7,158 bases of DNA from Candidatus Poseidoniaceae archaeon. GTDB lineage: Archaea > Thermoplasmatota > Poseidoniia > Poseidoniales > Poseidoniaceae. A model generated the notes under the pieces. It was not told the origin of the DNA. It saw only the letters and a list, made by a program, of their open reading frames with translations, and did no database searches. How positions within the stretch are numbered: the first letter of the stretch is position 1; every line of letters begins with the position of its first letter. This document shows positions 6,260 through 7,158 of this stretch, piece by piece. The stretch lies in NCBI GenBank assembly GCA_022451765.1, contig JAKUNY010000019.1, forward strand, positions 1 through 7,158, written 5' to 3'. Made by a program: the position numbers and the translations under genes.

Positions 6260-6287
6260 ACGAAGCCGTTAGCATCATAGCGCGAGA

Positions 6288-7158
6288 ATGCATGGTCGGG
6301 TCATGCTGGGCGACGACATGCCTTGGTTGGTCCCACTGTTCTTTGGGTCCATTGCAATCTGGATGTTTCCTAAATCGGTGGAAACCTTTGCTCGCAACAA
6401 GAGTGAATCGTTGCTCCGAGCGCTGCGATGGCTTCCTTTTGCCCTTCTTGCTGTGATTATCTCGTTACGAGTTTCAGCGATTCTATCGCACGACACAACG
6501 CACATTGAAGTCGTGTCTTATCTGCAATCAGACGCCTCGCTTGTCGATCGCCTTCACGTTCTATTTGCAGGCGATGGACTTGTAGAATGGATGGTTCTTC
6601 CGCTTGTGTACCTCTTCGCTTGGAGCGGTCAAGGCTCCCAGAAGACTTGGACAACAGAAGGGCTGCACAAATTGAAGCGAACCCTCGCTCTCATGTTGCT
6701 GGTATCTTCGACCTTGTTGTTCGATGATTCAGCGTACATTGCCCCCGAAACAATGCCGCTGGTAACCATTCCATCTCCGATGATTGATGCGTGGAGCGTC
6801 GCGTTTGTTGCACTCGCTCTCTTCGTGGTGATAACCGGCCTGCTTGCTGCATATGCTCCTCCAAGCGGCCTGCAACGCTACCAAAACCGATTCTACGTTC
6901 CAGCATCTCCATTCGTCCTCACGGCCTTTGCCTATCTGTTCATGGCGTATCTTTCCTCCGGCGTGTTTGATGAATCATGGTGGAGCGATCCTCGCCAAGA
7001 TGACGCATACGCAACCTTCTGGATGTGGATTTTTCTGGCCTTCAATCTCCACATCTTCGCAGCCACTCAACGAGATATTGATGTCCATTTAGGTGCAGGA
7101 AATGGCCGAAGCAAGGCATTGGCATGGAGCATTGGTGTTGCGATTGTAATTCTTGTGT
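6288..7158 (+). CDS. Polytopic membrane protein of unknown function (partial, runs off right edge)
   Basis: The frame is open from a TAG at 6270-6272 to the end of the window, giving 290 residues with no stop. Around eight membrane segments are visible, at about 13-28, 47-66, 98-112, 132-150, 168-190, 207-225, 242-260 and from 277 on. Loops include acidic patches (DDSAYIAPE, SWWSDPRQDDAY) and a basic one (LHKLKRTLA). The periodic hydrophobicity and continuous frame show it is real, although I cannot name a family. No transport or catalytic signature stands out. The start is uncertain: ATGs at 6288, 6303 and 6318 are all in frame, and 6318 (MPWLVPLFFG) begins directly before the first helix. 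It is transcribed away from the methyltransferase cluster across a short gap, so the two may share a regulatory region. The C-terminus is missing. Confidence 0.75.
   Translation, partial: MHGRVMLGDDMPWLVPLFFGSIAIWMFPKSVETFARNKSESLLRALRWLPFALLAVIISLRVSAILSHDTTHIEVVSYLQSDASLVDRLHVLFAGDGLVEWMVLPLVYLFAWSGQGSQKTWTTEGLHKLKRTLALMLLVSSTLLFDDSAYIAPETMPLVTIPSPMIDAWSVAFVALALFVVITGLLAAYAPPSGLQRYQNRFYVPASPFVLTAFAYLFMAYLSSGVFDESWWSDPRQDDAYATFWMWIFLAFNLHIFAATQRDIDVHLGAGNGRSKALAWSIGVAIVILV

Noticed and set aside
6253..6456. A 67-codon plus-strand frame near the start of the right-edge membrane protein
   Set aside because: It overlaps the longer hydrophobic frame from 6288 in another phase and is Cys/Trp-rich without structure. 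The longer frame is clearly the coding one.

Overview
The window reads as chromosomal DNA from a marine-type archaeon, most likely a Thermoplasmatota/Marine Group II relative (Poseidoniales). The lineage is an inference: the archaeal-style small Toprim protein, the AsnC/Lrp regulator, a CuA-type aerobic terminal oxidase, GGTG/GGAGGTGA-type ribosome binding sites and a eukaryote-like Trm4/NSUN2 methyltransferase fit together, but no rRNA or other decisive marker is present. Coding density is very high: no gene-free stretch exceeds about 170 bases, and I see no tRNA, rRNA, CRISPR array, IS element or obvious horizontal island.

Layout, left to right. Bases 1-1017 (minus strand) carry a respiratory block: coxB, cytochrome c oxidase subunit II with a complete CuA site, is followed by the first 13 codons of another gene that overlaps its stop codon (TGATG) and has a perfect GGAGGTGA ribosome binding site. 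A 168-base divergent intergenic region (1018-1185) separates this from two plus-strand genes: a single-domain Toprim protein related to the RNase M5-like archaeal family (1186-1650), and a 404-residue NERD nuclease-domain protein whose C-terminus looks like an S1-type OB fold (1696-2910).

These converge, with only 5 bases between stop codons, on a minus-strand cluster of three genes transcribed from 6226 to 2916. The first encodes a 569-residue full-length Trm4/NSUN2-like RNA m5C methyltransferase. The second encodes an unrecognised protein with a signal peptide, an outside domain, one membrane anchor and an inside tail; it is joined to the methyltransferase gene by an ATGA overlap. The third encodes an Lrp/AsnC regulator. 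Divergent from this cluster, across a 61-base gap containing a small dyad, a plus-strand polytopic membrane protein gene (from about 6288) runs off the right edge.

Functionally the window mixes energy metabolism (oxidase), RNA modification (methyltransferase), probable nucleic-acid processing (Toprim, NERD-S1) and envelope proteins of unknown role. I do not see a clearly delimited new defence or mobile system. The most noteworthy items are the NERD plus S1-like fusion next to a Toprim protein, the end-to-end NSUN2-like architecture in a prokaryotic-style operon, and the large insertion in the subunit II cupredoxin domain.
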